Part shown: positions 21,780 to 30,259 of the stretch, in pieces
Position numbering within the stretch: the stretch's first letter is position 1
Layout: each line of letters begins with the position of its first letter
Assembly: GCA_910579975.1 (NCBI GenBank)
Contig: CAJTWU010000018.1
Coordinates: 1 to 34,512 of the forward strand
DNA: 34,512 bases
Direction of reading: 5' to 3'
Origin: an uncultured Vampirovibrio sp.
Lineage (GTDB): Bacteria > Cyanobacteriota > Vampirovibrionia > Gastranaerophilales > Gastranaerophilaceae
Program-made: the position numbers and the translations under genes
Notes under the pieces: model-generated
The model's database searches: none
Told to the model about the DNA's origin: nothing
What the model saw: the letters and a program-made list of their open reading frames with translations, nothing else

Positions 21780-23033
21780 TTACACTTCTTTAAATACTAA
21801 AGTTGCGTTATGACCACCAAACCCGAATGAGTTTGAAAGTGCTGCACGAACTTTTTTATCTCTTGCTTTATGTGGAACATAATCCAAGTTAGCAACGTGT
21901 TCGTCCTGATTATCAAGGTTAATTGTAGGAGGAACTTTGCCGTCTGTAATTGCTTTAACACAAACAATACCTTCAACAGCACCTGTTGCACCAAGCATGT
22001 GTCCATGCATAGATTTAGTTGAAGAAACAACAAGATTTTTGTTATGTTCTTTATCACCAAATATTTGTTCAATTGCCATAGACTCCGCTACATCGCCTAA
22101 ACCTGTGCTTGTACCGTGTGGATTGATATAATCGATATCTTCAGGTTTAAGTCCGGCATCAGCAAGAGCTAATTCCATAGATTTGATAGCGCCTTTGCCT
22201 TCAGGATCCGGAGCAACCATATCGTGTGCATCAGCTGTTTGACCATAACCAACGATTTCAGCATAAATTTTTGCACCGCGTTTTTTTGCATGTTCGTATT
22301 CTTCAAGAACAACAACACCGGCACCTTCACCCATTACAAAACCATCTCTATCTTTATCATAAGGTCTTGAAGCTTTTTCAGGAGCATCGTTTCTCTTAGA
22401 AAGAGTTCTTGCAGCAGTGAAAGCACCAATACCTAAAGTTGTAATTGTAGCTTCACAGCCTCCGGCTACCATTACATCAGCATCACCGTATTGAATAGTT
22501 CTGAATGAGTCACCAATTGAGTGTGAACCTGTTGCACAAGCAGAAACCACAGCTTTGTTAACCCCTTTGTAACCGTGTTTCATAGATACACGACCTGAAG
22601 CCATATCAACGATTAGCATAGGAACTGTAAAAGGAGAACCTTTAGTAGGTCCTTTTTCAATCATTGCCATGTGATTTTTTTCAAATGTTTTGAAACCACC
22701 GGCTGCAGAACTTACCATAACACCAATTCTATATGGATCAATATCAGCTTCATCAATACCGGAGTCTGCAATAGCTTCATCAGCTGCAACCATAGCAAAT
22801 TGAGTAAATCTGTCCATTCTTTTTGCATCTTTTGAATCCATATAATCTTCCGGATTAAAATCTTTGTCTTTAATTTCAGCAGCGATTTTAACTGTATGTC
22901 TTTCAGTATCAATAGCTTCAATTAATGAAACGCCGCTTTTACCTTCAAGCAGAGAGTTCCAAAATTTACCAACTCCGATACCACACGGAGTAACTGCTCC
23001 CATACCTGTTATAACAACTCTTCTTTTTGTCAT
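21780..23033 (-). CDS. fabF: Beta-ketoacyl-ACP synthase II
   Basis: The protein has 417 residues from ATG at 23033. This start lines up with the M-x-K-R-R-V-V beginning of FabF and lies 8 bases after AAGGGA; an ATG two codons earlier (23039) is too close to the site. FabF condenses malonyl-ACP with acyl-ACP in chain elongation. Its Cys-His-His triad is visible: C166 in S-A-C-A-T-G-S-H-S, H306 in N-P-H-G-T-S-T-G, H345 in G-H-M-L-G-A-T-G. Length is typical. acpP lies 73 bases upstream on the same strand with a hairpin between, so the pair may form one unit with reduced read-through. Confidence 0.97.
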   Translation of the reverse strand: MTKRRVVITGMGAVTPCGIGVGKFWNSLLEGKSGVSLIEAIDTERHTVKIAAEIKDKDFNPEDYMDSKDAKRMDRFTQFAMVAADEAIADSGIDEADIDPYRIGVMVSSAAGGFKTFEKNHMAMIEKGPTKGSPFTVPMLIVDMASGRVSMKHGYKGVNKAVVSACATGSHSIGDSFRTIQYGDADVMVAGGCEATITTLGIGAFTAARTLSKRNDAPEKASRPYDKDRDGFVMGEGAGVVVLEEYEHAKKRGAKIYAEIVGYGQTADAHDMVAPDPEGKGAIKSMELALADAGLKPEDIDYINPHGTSTGLGDVAESMAIEQIFGDKEHNKNLVVSSTKSMHGHMLGATGAVEGIVCVKAITDGKVPPTINLDNQDEHVANLDYVPHKARDKKVRAALSNSFGFGGHNATLVFKEV

Positions 23034-23056
23034 TTTCATATTCCCTTAATAATAGA

Positions 23057-23091
23057 AAGAGGGTGAAAAAATACAATATTTCCACCCTCTT
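23057..23091 (-). terminator. Intercistronic hairpin between acpP and fabF
   Basis: AAGAGGGTG (23057-23065) and CACCCTCTT (23083-23091) form a 9-bp stem. In the minus-strand RNA it is followed by TTCTATTATT, a poor T-run, so it may be an attenuator or an RNA-stabilising structure that keeps acpP mRNA more abundant than fabF. Confidence 0.55.
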
Positions 23092-23112
23092 ACATAAATC
23101 TAGTCAAACTTA

Positions 23113-23343
23113 TTATGAGTGTGCTTCGATGTAGTTAACTGCATCTTGAACTGTTTGGATTTTTTCAGCTTCTTCATCAGGAATTTCGCAACCGAATTCT
23201 TCTTCGAAAGCCATAACTAATTCAACTGTATCCAAAGAGTCAGCACCCAAATCAGCTGTAAAGCTAGCTTCTGGAGTTACCAAAGCTTCATCGCAGCTTA
23301 ATTGGTCTACAACAACTTTTTTAACTTTTTCTAATGTACTCAT
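23113..23343 (-). CDS. acpP: Acyl carrier protein
   Basis: The 76-residue acidic protein carries growing acyl chains on a phosphopantetheine arm attached to Ser36 in G-A-D-S-L-D-T-V-E-L. The C-terminal helix region E-E-E-F-G-C-E-I-P-D-E-E-A is conserved. Length equals canonical ACP. It is preceded by GAGG 8 bases upstream and by a near-consensus promoter of its own (23387-23414), as expected for one of the most abundant proteins of the cell. The fabG terminator separates it from the fabH-fabD-fabG unit upstream. Confidence 0.98.
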   Translation of the reverse strand: MSTLEKVKKVVVDQLSCDEALVTPEASFTADLGADSLDTVELVMAFEEEFGCEIPDEEAEKIQTVQDAVNYIEAHS

Positions 23344-23386
23344 GTTTTTTTCCTCTTATTTATTGTGTAATACACTATTCTACTAA

Positions 23387-23414
23387 ATTATACTACTTCA
23401 AGATAATTTGGCAA
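23387..23414 (-). promoter_or_regulatory. Strong promoter of acpP
   Basis: On the minus strand TTGCCA (23414-23409), 16 bases, TATAAT (23392-23387). A short palindrome GTGTAATACAC (23365-23375) lies in the leader. Confidence 0.75.
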
Positions 23415-23450
23415 TTAATTTAAAAAATTGTTACATTTCGCCATTTATAA

Positions 23451-23476
23451 AAAAAGGACCCTTGCGAGTCCTTTTT
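23451..23476 (-). terminator. Terminator of the fabH-fabD-fabG unit
   Basis: AAAAAGGAC (23451-23459) pairs with GTCCTTTTT (23468-23476), giving a T-run on the minus strand just after the fabG stop at 23483. Confidence 0.85.
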
Positions 23477-23482
23477 CAAATC

Positions 23483-24214
23483 TTATATCATCAAACCGCC
23501 GGCAACTTCAATTGCTTGACCTGTAACATATTCAGTATCAAGAGCTAAGAACTTAACAACCTTAGCAATATCCTCAGGAGTTCCCAATCTCTTCATTGGA
23601 ATAGCTTTTAAGTATTCATCAATGTTTGGAAGCTCAGCAGTCATAGCTGTTTGGATAAAACCAGGACATACAGCATTAACTCTGATGTTTCTAGAACCAA
23701 ATTCTTTTGCAAGAGTTTGAGTGAAACCAAGTAAACCAGCTTTAGAAGCAGAGTAGTTAGCTTGACCGGCATTACCATGACGACCAACAATACTTGACAT
23801 ATTGATGATTGAACCTTGACGAGCTTTTGACATATATTTAATAACTGCATTAGTTACACAGAAAGCTGAAGATAAATTAACCTTAATTACACTTTCCCAT
23901 TGGTTCATATCCATTCTTAAGAATAAACCGTCTCTTGTAATACCAGCATTGTTCAATAAGATATCAATCTTACCGTGTTCAGCAATCATTTTATCTACAT
24001 TTTCTTTAACTGCATCGTAGTTTGATACATCGAAACTATAGAAATATGCATTAACACCGCAAGCTTTGATTTCATCGATTGCCGGTTGAGCTTTTTCAGC
24101 ATCACAAATATCGTTAATAATAATATCACATCCAGCTTTAGCAAGTTCTAAAGCACAAGCCAAACCGATACCACGTGAGCCGCCTGTAATTAAAGCAATT
24201 TTTCTTTCAGTCAT
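23483..24214 (-). CDS. fabG: 3-oxoacyl-ACP reductase
   Basis: The 243-residue short-chain dehydrogenase reduces 3-oxoacyl-ACP with NADPH in each elongation cycle. The nucleotide-binding G-G-S-R-G-I-G (11-17), N-N-A-G (88-91) and catalytic residues Ser141, Tyr154 and Lys158 (Y-S-A-S-K) are present. The stretch G-N-A-G-Q-A-N-Y before the Tyr is diagnostic for FabG among short-chain dehydrogenases. It starts 12 bases after the fabD stop with AAGGAG, and a terminator follows, so it closes the fabH-fabD-fabG unit. Confidence 0.96.
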   Translation of the reverse strand: MTERKIALITGGSRGIGLACALELAKAGCDIIINDICDAEKAQPAIDEIKACGVNAYFYSFDVSNYDAVKENVDKMIAEHGKIDILLNNAGITRDGLFLRMDMNQWESVIKVNLSSAFCVTNAVIKYMSKARQGSIINMSSIVGRHGNAGQANYSASKAGLLGFTQTLAKEFGSRNIRVNAVCPGFIQTAMTAELPNIDEYLKAIPMKRLGTPEDIAKVVKFLALDTEYVTGQAIEVAGGLMI

Positions 24215-24226
24215 TAATCTTTCTCC

Positions 24227-25171
24227 TTATACTAAACTCATATTTCCCTTTAATGCCTCAATTGTAGCATCTAATGAGGCTTTGTCAAACACATTATAAA
24301 CTGCTGCTTCTGAAGCAATCTTTTTATTTAAACCGGCAAGAACCTTTCCCGGTCCAATCTCAATAAATGTATCAACACCTTCCTCAACCATCTTTTGAAT
24401 AGTTTGTGTCCAGTGTACAGATGAATAAATTTGTTTAGGCATTTTTGCTCTAAAATCATCTGCATTAACTGTTGCTTGTGCATCAACATTTGTAATTACA
24501 GGAAGTTTTGCATTATTTAACTCAAAATCAGAAATAAACTCTGCAAACTCATTCCCAGCATTTTCCATAAACTTAGAGTGGAAAGCACCTGAAACAGCAA
24601 GTGGAACAACTCTTCTTACACCATTTGCAAGCAAATGCTCACTTGCAGCTTTAACAGCTTCATCAGCACCTGTAATAACAACCTGTGATGGTGAATTGTA
24701 GTTGGCAACATCAACATAACCTGCCTTTGAACCAACTTCCAAAGCCTCTTTTAATTGTTCTTCACTTGCATTAAGCACAGCTGCCATTGAACCGCCTTTT
24801 GTTGCACCCATTAAATCTGCACGTTTTTGGATAGCCTTTAAAGTATTTTCTAAAGACATAACTCCAGCAGCATACATTGCACAATATTCACCTAAAGAGT
24901 GACCGGCTGCAAAATCAGGTGTAATATCTAATTCACTTTTGAACGCTTCCATAGCAGCAATTGACATCGTAACAATTGACGGTTGAGTATTAACTGTTTG
25001 TTTAAGATCTTCTTCTGGACCTTCAAAACAAATTTTAGTAATACTTTTACCTAAAGTTTTGTCTGCTGTATCAAAAACAGCTTTTGCAGCCTCAAAATTT
25101 TCATATAAGTCTTTTCCCATGCCAACAGCTTGTGAACCTTGTCCAGGGAATAAAAATGCTACTTTTTTCAT
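24227..25171 (-). CDS. fabD: Malonyl-CoA:ACP transacylase
   Basis: The protein has 314 residues from ATG at 25171, giving M-K-K-V-A-F-L-F-P-G-Q-G-S-Q, the normal FabD start; a TTG three codons earlier sits too close to the ribosome-binding site. FabD loads malonyl groups onto ACP. The catalytic pair is Ser92 in G-H-S-L-G-E-Y and His198 in G-A-F-H-S-K-F-M, with Q11 in the G-Q-G-S-Q loop. The ATG begins one base past the fabH stop codon, so the two genes are almost certainly translationally coupled. Confidence 0.96.
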   Translation of the reverse strand: MKKVAFLFPGQGSQAVGMGKDLYENFEAAKAVFDTADKTLGKSITKICFEGPEEDLKQTVNTQPSIVTMSIAAMEAFKSELDITPDFAAGHSLGEYCAMYAAGVMSLENTLKAIQKRADLMGATKGGSMAAVLNASEEQLKEALEVGSKAGYVDVANYNSPSQVVITGADEAVKAASEHLLANGVRRVVPLAVSGAFHSKFMENAGNEFAEFISDFELNNAKLPVITNVDAQATVNADDFRAKMPKQIYSSVHWTQTIQKMVEEGVDTFIEIGPGKVLAGLNKKIASEAAVYNVFDKASLDATIEALKGNMSLV

Positions 25172-25172
25172 A

Positions 25173-26183
25173 TTACACAATCCCTTCTCTTAATCTTACA
25201 ATTGCACCACCCCAGGTCATACCCGCTCCAAAACCGCATAGAATAGCAGTTGAACCAAGTTTTACCTGACCTTTTTCAACACCTTCAGCCATTGCTAAAG
25301 GAATTGAAGCAGCAGAAGTATTACCATAATACTTAATATTAGTTACAACTTTCTCATCACTATATCCGAGACGTTCCTGAACAGCCTGAATAATTCTCAA
25401 ATTAGCTTGATGCGGTATCAAGTAATCAATTTCTTCGGCTTTCATACCCGCTTTTTCAATCATTTCTTCAACATAATGAGGAAGAACTCTTGCAACAAAC
25501 TTGTAAACCTCTTTACCGTTCATCTCAATAAATTGCGGCTGCTCATCGTTTGGCTCAACCAAAGGACAATTTTTACCGGCAAGAGGTAATTTAATTAAAT
25601 CACCAATTGAGCCGTTTGCTCTAATATCAATAGAAATAATATCATCCAAACCGTCATCAGAAGCTGTAACAACCATTGCACCGGCACCGTCGCCAAAAAG
25701 AATAGAAGCTGAGCGGTCTTCCCAGTTCAATAATCTTGAATTGTTATCAGTTGCAACAAGTAAAATTGATTTGTACATACCCGAAGCGATAAAACCTCGA
25801 GCAATACTCATAGCATAAATCAAACCTGAACATGCAGCTGTAATATCAAAAGCCGGCACATCATTTGGAATACCCATATGAGCCTGTATTCTGCAAGCAA
25901 TTGCCGGATATAATTCAGGCGGAGCTGAAGAAGCACAAATTACCATATCAATGTCTTCTACTTTCAAACCTGATTTTGAAAGAGCTTTTTCGGCTGCTTT
26001 GAACCCTAAATCAACTGCACTTTCATTACCTGAAACAAGTCTTCTTTCTTTAATACCTGTTCTGCTATAAATCCATTCATCAGATGTATCGTATAATTTT
26101 GTTAAATCATCATTTGTAACCACTGTTTCTGGCACACAATATCCAACACCTGCAATTTTCAATGGTATTGCGTTATCTATCAT
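25173..26183 (-). CDS. fabH: Beta-ketoacyl-ACP synthase III
   Basis: The 336-residue enzyme starts fatty-acid synthesis by condensing acetyl-CoA with malonyl-ACP. The Cys-His-Asn triad is visible: C118 in I-T-A-A-C-S-G, H258 in I-P-H-Q-A-N-L-R-I and N288 in Y-Y-G-N-T-S-A-A. The ACP-docking region around I-P-H-Q-A-N is well conserved. GGGAG lies 10 bases before the ATG. It is the first gene of fabH-fabD-fabG and its promoter carries a 31-bp perfect palindrome over the predicted start site, so this unit is a good candidate for lipid-responsive control. Confidence 0.97.
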   Translation of the reverse strand: MIDNAIPLKIAGVGYCVPETVVTNDDLTKLYDTSDEWIYSRTGIKERRLVSGNESAVDLGFKAAEKALSKSGLKVEDIDMVICASSAPPELYPAIACRIQAHMGIPNDVPAFDITAACSGLIYAMSIARGFIASGMYKSILLVATDNNSRLLNWEDRSASILFGDGAGAMVVTASDDGLDDIISIDIRANGSIGDLIKLPLAGKNCPLVEPNDEQPQFIEMNGKEVYKFVARVLPHYVEEMIEKAGMKAEEIDYLIPHQANLRIIQAVQERLGYSDEKVVTNIKYYGNTSAASIPLAMAEGVEKGQVKLGSTAILCGFGAGMTWGGAIVRLREGIV

Positions 26184-26202
26184 TTAATCTCTACTCCCAT
26201 TT

Positions 26203-26241
26203 TATTGTTAAAGCACATTTTGCTTTAACAATAGTATAGCA
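26203..26241 (-). promoter_or_regulatory. fabH promoter with 31-bp perfect palindrome over the start site
   Basis: TATTGTTAAAGCA (26203-26215), spacer CATTT, TGCTTTAACAATA (26221-26233): 13-bp arms without a mismatch. On the minus strand an extended -10, TGC-TATACT, occupies 26241-26233, so transcription would start near 26226, inside the palindrome. A repressor site (FapR/FabT-like position) or a 5' hairpin are both possible. Confidence 0.65.
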
Positions 26242-26300
26242 CAAGAGAGTGTAACTATTTGTAACAAAAAAGAAATTAATTTTAAGTTCTGAAAAACAAA

Positions 26301-26331
26301 AAAAAAGGACGGTTAAAACCGTCCTTTTTTT
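26301..26331 (-). terminator. Terminator of plsX
   Basis: AAAAAAGGACGGTT pairs with AACCGTCCTTTTTT around a very short loop; the T-run overlaps the plsX stop at 26330-26332. It separates the plsX unit from fabH. Confidence 0.9.
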
Positions 26332-27382
26332 ATGAAAGACTTTCTGCAATTTTACTGTTTACACCGGTAACAACTGCTTCTTTTGCAACCCTTACAGCAT
26401 TTTTGATTGCATATGCCTTGCTTCTTCCATGAGAGATTACCGTAATCCCTTTAACACCTAAAAGCAAGCAGCCGCCAAATTCTTCATAATTAATTCTTTC
26501 GTAAATTCTTTTCATAAACGGTTTAGCAAGCATGCCAATTAACATACCAATAAAATCTGATTTAAATTGTTCTTTAATCATTTTAAACAACAATGATGAG
26601 GTACCCTCTGTAACCTTAAGAACAACATTACCAACAAAACCGTCACAAACAACTACATCGCAATGATTTAGGAACAGTTCTCTTCCTTCCACATTGCCCA
26701 TGAAATTGAATTTTTCTTTCTCTTCTTCTAATAAATTATAAGTAGCTTGAGCTAGTTCATTACCCTTACCGGCTTCTTCACCGATATTCAAAACACCTAC
26801 ACGAGGATTTTCAATCCCCAAAACTTTTTCAGAGAAAGTTCTCCCCATAATCGCAAACTGTTTTAACATTTGTGGAGTACAATTACTGTTTGCACCGCCA
26901 TCAATAACAACTATAGGCTTTTTCATTGTAGGAAGCGTAACTGCAATTGCCGGTCTATCAATACCCTGAATTCTACCTAAGCCAAACAAGCTTGATGCCA
27001 TAGCTGCTCCGGTTGAACCAGCTGCAACAAGAGCTTCCGAACTGCCTGTAGCTACAGAGTTAACTGTTAAAACAATTGAAGAGTTTTTCTTTTTACGTAT
27101 AGCTTGTCCCGGAGCTTCTCCCATTTCAATGATTTCAGAAGCATGAGTAATTTTGATATCCAAAGATTTAACATCGACTCTTACTCTTCTTTTTCTACCG
27201 GCTTTACCGCAATCAGAAAGAAAACCCTCGCTTTGAATTGTTTCAAGACATTGTTCAATCTGATCTTGTTTCCCAACAAGCTCTAATCCTACACCGTATT
27301 CCGCAGCAGCCCATACAGCACCTGCAACTATTTCAAATGGAGCATGATCGCCGCCCATCGCATCAACAGCTATTCTTGTCAT
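26330..27382 (-). CDS. plsX: Phosphate acyltransferase PlsX
   Basis: The 350-residue protein converts acyl-ACP to acyl-phosphate, the donor for glycerol-3-phosphate acylation by PlsY, linking fatty acid synthesis to phospholipids. It begins M-T-R-I-A-V-D-A-M-G-G-D-H-A-P, the family start, and shows A-A-G-S-T-G-A and D-G-G-A-N further on. Length is typical. It follows rpmF with a strong intercistronic hairpin between, the classic yceD-rpmF-plsX order known from many bacteria. plsY is not in the window. Confidence 0.96.
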   Translation of the reverse strand: MTRIAVDAMGGDHAPFEIVAGAVWAAAEYGVGLELVGKQDQIEQCLETIQSEGFLSDCGKAGRKRRVRVDVKSLDIKITHASEIIEMGEAPGQAIRKKKNSSIVLTVNSVATGSSEALVAAGSTGAAMASSLFGLGRIQGIDRPAIAVTLPTMKKPIVVIDGGANSNCTPQMLKQFAIMGRTFSEKVLGIENPRVGVLNIGEEAGKGNELAQATYNLLEEEKEKFNFMGNVEGRELFLNHCDVVVCDGFVGNVVLKVTEGTSSLLFKMIKEQFKSDFIGMLIGMLAKPFMKRIYERINYEEFGGCLLLGVKGITVISHGRSKAYAIKNAVRVAKEAVVTGVNSKIAESLS

Positions 27383-27412
27383 TTTAACTCTTCCCTTTAT
27401 CTGTTTTTAAGT

Positions 27413-27435
27413 AAGGTGCGACAAAGTCGCACCTT
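27413..27435 (-). terminator. Perfect hairpin between rpmF and plsX
   Basis: AAGGTGCGAC, loop AAA, GTCGCACCTT: a 10-bp perfect GC-rich stem. On the minus strand no long T-run follows, so it is more likely a partial terminator or RNA-processing/stability element than a full stop. Confidence 0.6.
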
Positions 27436-27441
27436 TATCAA

Positions 27442-27762
27442 TTATTCTTCTGTTTTTTCTTCTTCAACAACTGCTTCTTCAGTTTTAACTTCTTCTACAG
27501 GAGCTTCAACTTCTTCCGCTTTTTTTGTTGATTTTTTAGCTTTTTTAGTTTCTTTTACTTCTTCTTTTGCTTCTTCAACAAAAGCTTCACCTTTTTTAGA
27601 AACTGCTTTGCCTTTGTAAGTTCCACAAGCTGTACATACAGTGTGAGCTAACGCAACTGCTCCACAGTTAGGACATTTAACTGTAGTCGGTTTTGTAGCC
27701 TTCCAGTTTGATCTTCTTTTTCCTTGAGCACTATGCCCTGTTCTTTTCTTTGGTACTGCCAT
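27442..27762 (-). CDS. rpmF: Ribosomal protein bL32 with long acidic/lysine-rich tail
   Basis: Residues 1-55 are a normal bL32: M-A-V-P-K-K-R-T-G-H-S-A-Q-G-K-R-R at the start and a zinc ribbon with C30, C33, C43 and C46 (C-P-N-C ... C-T-A-C). Typical bL32 has 55-60 residues; this one has 106. The extra 45-50 residues are almost only Glu, Lys, Val, Ala and Thr, with alternating K-K and E-E blocks and no structure I can name. The tail is in frame and ends with TAA, so it is not an artefact of a missed stop. Order DUF177-rpmF-plsX is conserved in bacteria. Confidence 0.93.
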   Translation of the reverse strand: MAVPKKRTGHSAQGKRRSNWKATKPTTVKCPNCGAVALAHTVCTACGTYKGKAVSKKGEAFVEEAKEEVKETKKAKKSTKKAEEVEAPVEEVKTEEAVVEEEKTEE

Positions 27763-27809
27763 TTTAGTTTCCTAAACCTTTCTAGTTATTTTACTACTTA
27801 TATTTTGGG

Positions 27810-28304
27810 TTAATTTTCTTGGCGTTCTATCTTGATGTTCTTGAATACATCCATTCTATCATCATGGATTACCATGTTTTCATCAGATACAAACATTCCT
27901 TCATTACAATTTATACCACAAACCTTTTTATTTGGTAAAGCTAATATTACAGATTGATACAATAAGTCATAAACATCAATTTCTTTTTCACCGTTCAAAT
28001 CGATAATAAACTCACCGCCACTAAGTTCCAGCTCTGTTCCATATTCTTCTTGAAGTGAATATTTTGCATAAGTCTCTTCAATATTGATGTCCAAATCGTA
28101 ATCAAATTCTGTTAAACACCTATCACATGTAAGCTTAATTTTACCTTGTGCATTCCCGATTACTTTAATATAATCACCAAGTGATTCAAATTCCAAATCA
28201 GCTTCAATATTAGAGCCAAATTCTTCCATAAATTCATTAAATTCATAAGTAAGAATTTTATCCGCTTCTTTTTCGATATCTTCGATAAGAATTTTATTGT
28301 GCAT
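27810..28304 (-). CDS. DUF177/YceD-family protein
   Basis: The 164-residue protein matches the YceD (DUF177) family by position just upstream of rpmF and by its C-D-R-C-L-T-E-F motif (C60, C63) with a second Cys pair C129 and C133 (V-C-G-I-N-C), probably a zinc site. In plants and E. coli YceD homologues are linked to 23S rRNA accumulation; a role in ribosome assembly is likely but not shown here. The ATG at 28304 has AGAGGA 6 bases upstream. It overlaps the end of the small gene at 28294 by 11 bases, so translation is coupled. Confidence 0.85.
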   Translation of the reverse strand: MHNKILIEDIEKEADKILTYEFNEFMEEFGSNIEADLEFESLGDYIKVIGNAQGKIKLTCDRCLTEFDYDLDINIEETYAKYSLQEEYGTELELSGGEFIIDLNGEKEIDVYDLLYQSVILALPNKKVCGINCNEGMFVSDENMVIHDDRMDVFKNIKIERQEN

Positions 28305-28542
28305 AAGGTTCCTCTTGTAATACTAAGCCTGCCATTTGTGTTGAAACAAAACAAAGTTTTTTAATAGGTCCAATAGGTTCTTTTTCCACAAGCACAGGAG
28401 TCGGGCTTTTCATCAACTGTTTTAATTCGGCATAAACAGCTTGCGGGTTATCAAAATACATTACAACAGGCGTTGCAGAACCCTTTAGAAACAAGATTAC
28501 TGCCTGTCTGGTTTTTTGAGGTGTGTTAAAATTTTGAACCAT
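28294..28542 (-). CDS. Small protein of unknown function at the head of the rpmF-plsX unit
   Basis: The 82-residue protein has no signal peptide or recognised domain. It reads as an alternating beta/alpha fold: A-V-I-L-F-L-K-G, P-V-V-M-Y-F-D-N-P-Q-A-V-Y-A-E-L-K-Q-L-M, then P-V-L-V-E-K. A good AAGGAG lies 6 bases before the ATG. Its last 11 bases overlap the DUF177 start, so it belongs to the same transcript as DUF177, rpmF and plsX. The link to ribosome or lipid genes is only by position. Confidence 0.7.
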   Translation of the reverse strand: MVQNFNTPQKTRQAVILFLKGSATPVVMYFDNPQAVYAELKQLMKSPTPVLVEKEPIGPIKKLCFVSTQMAGLVLQEEPYAQ

Positions 28543-28600
28543 ATCGTTCTCCTTCTATTTTAGACTGATTATATTATATTATAAAAACAAGAATAAAATA

Positions 28601-30181
28601 TTATCCTTCAAATATAATTCTGCCTGTTTGATTAATAACGATTGGCTTATCGAGCTCCTTGATATATTGACAAGTCATTACATCTTTGTCATAAGGATAA
28701 ATTGCCAAACAATCTTCTGCTTTACACAAAATCGGGAAGTCTGCACCATGTGACATCATAAACTCATCTGTAACAAATTTATATGTTTTGTCTTCTCTAG
28801 GGTTATCAATATCTATAACTGTTTCATTTCCATCATTATCAATAAACTTCATGAAAGTTAGCTTGCCTTCTTTTTCGTTAACTCCGTATTGAAGCCCTGA
28901 AACAGCTATCAATCCGGGTTTGTAACCATGGCTTGAATATGTTGTTTTAATATTGTCTTTGAACATATCAACGATTGCTTTTTCAGATACATCTGCTACC
29001 GAAATTCTATCAAAGAATGGAGCAATATCCTTAATATCACGAGAATCAATTGCACCCTCATGGAAGAAATTTCTTATACCAGCATTGTTCCAGATTGCAA
29101 TTTCAGAATTTGTCACATGTTTCATTGCATCACAAACAAAGTTTGCATGCGGATTTTCTTCAATTAGGGTTTTTGGAGGTGCCGGTGCTTCTTTAATAAA
29201 ACCTACTTTTTCAGGTTTGCCTAAAATTTCATCAAAAATATACTGATTAATCATGTTTTTGCTGAAAAGTCTGGTTTCAGCTATATTATTTTGAGCCTTT
29301 GTAATCACTCCATCTTTATCAAAAGTTAAATTGAGTTCTCCAAAATAAGCTCCGTCACGTCCGGCTTCAGTCATAATAACAGGCTCGCCTGATTTTGAAT
29401 AAAACAGATTTTCACCTTCTTTAATATCTTTTATTAATTCATGAGTATGACCACCAATAATTACATCAATACCATCAGTATTTTTAGCAACTATTTTATC
29501 TCTTTCATGACCTAAATGAGAAAGAAGCAAAATTTTATTTACTCCTTTTTCTTTCAAATCGTCAATTTCTTCCTGAATATCTTCAATCGTATCTTCAAGC
29601 TCATCTACATAACAATCTGTATGGTAAGCCGGGTGAGTTGCACGTTCAAACATATCAATCGGAGAAGCACCGATTAAACCGATTTTTTCACCTTTAACCT
29701 CAACAATTGCCGAACCTTCTAACTCACTTTCCATATCATATCGACCGTAGTTTTCAAGATTATCATCCAAATCTTCCCAGTCATCTACTTTTTTGAAATT
29801 AGAAGCAAGAACTTTTGTTGTCATATCGTTATTTTTAGTATCAACAAAATCCGCCTGAGTTGTGTCTAAATCATGGTTTCCAAAAGCCGTTGCCTTAATA
29901 TCTGCAAGGTTTAGAAACTTTGCTGTTGCTTTATGTACAGCCTTATTTTTTTCATCCCCGATATCATTATCACCGGCTGAAAGTCTTAAATCGCCTTTCA
30001 ATCCTGATAAAATACGCATCATATTATTTGTTTGACCGTGAGTATCATTCACATAGCCGACAGACATTTCAAATGTATCATTTGGGATTGGCGGGGTTTT
30101 GGGATAAAAATTCTTGTTATCGTTACTCTTAAAAGCAACTTTTGGAATAATGTTATTAAATTGAGGAATATTAAAGTTCAT
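28601..30181 (-). CDS. 5'-nucleotidase/UshA-like metallophosphatase without signal peptide
   Basis: The protein has 526 residues from ATG at 30181 (AAAGGG 6 bases upstream; a TTG two codons earlier is too close). The metallophosphatase core shows N-D-T-H-G, G-D-N-D, G-N-H-D-L-D, S-H-L-G-H-E-R-D and G-G-H-T-H-E, which bind two metals. A 5'-nucleotidase C-terminal domain follows, from about residue 340 (N-P-H-A-N-F-V-C-D-A-M). It probably removes phosphate from nucleotides or nucleotide sugars. UshA-type enzymes are usually exported, but here the N-terminus (M-N-F-N-I-P-Q-F-N-N) has no hydrophobic stretch, so it looks cytoplasmic or exported by another route. Confidence 0.88.
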   Translation of the reverse strand: MNFNIPQFNNIIPKVAFKSNDNKNFYPKTPPIPNDTFEMSVGYVNDTHGQTNNMMRILSGLKGDLRLSAGDNDIGDEKNKAVHKATAKFLNLADIKATAFGNHDLDTTQADFVDTKNNDMTTKVLASNFKKVDDWEDLDDNLENYGRYDMESELEGSAIVEVKGEKIGLIGASPIDMFERATHPAYHTDCYVDELEDTIEDIQEEIDDLKEKGVNKILLLSHLGHERDKIVAKNTDGIDVIIGGHTHELIKDIKEGENLFYSKSGEPVIMTEAGRDGAYFGELNLTFDKDGVITKAQNNIAETRLFSKNMINQYIFDEILGKPEKVGFIKEAPAPPKTLIEENPHANFVCDAMKHVTNSEIAIWNNAGIRNFFHEGAIDSRDIKDIAPFFDRISVADVSEKAIVDMFKDNIKTTYSSHGYKPGLIAVSGLQYGVNEKEGKLTFMKFIDNDGNETVIDIDNPREDKTYKFVTDEFMMSHGADFPILCKAEDCLAIYPYDKDVMTCQYIKELDKPIVINQTGRIIFEG

Positions 30182-30259
30182 ACACAACCCTTTTCATTCA
30201 CTTATATCAAAACTCCTCAAAATAAAAATTGCCCGATTTTAAGAAAAGTTTACAAATTT

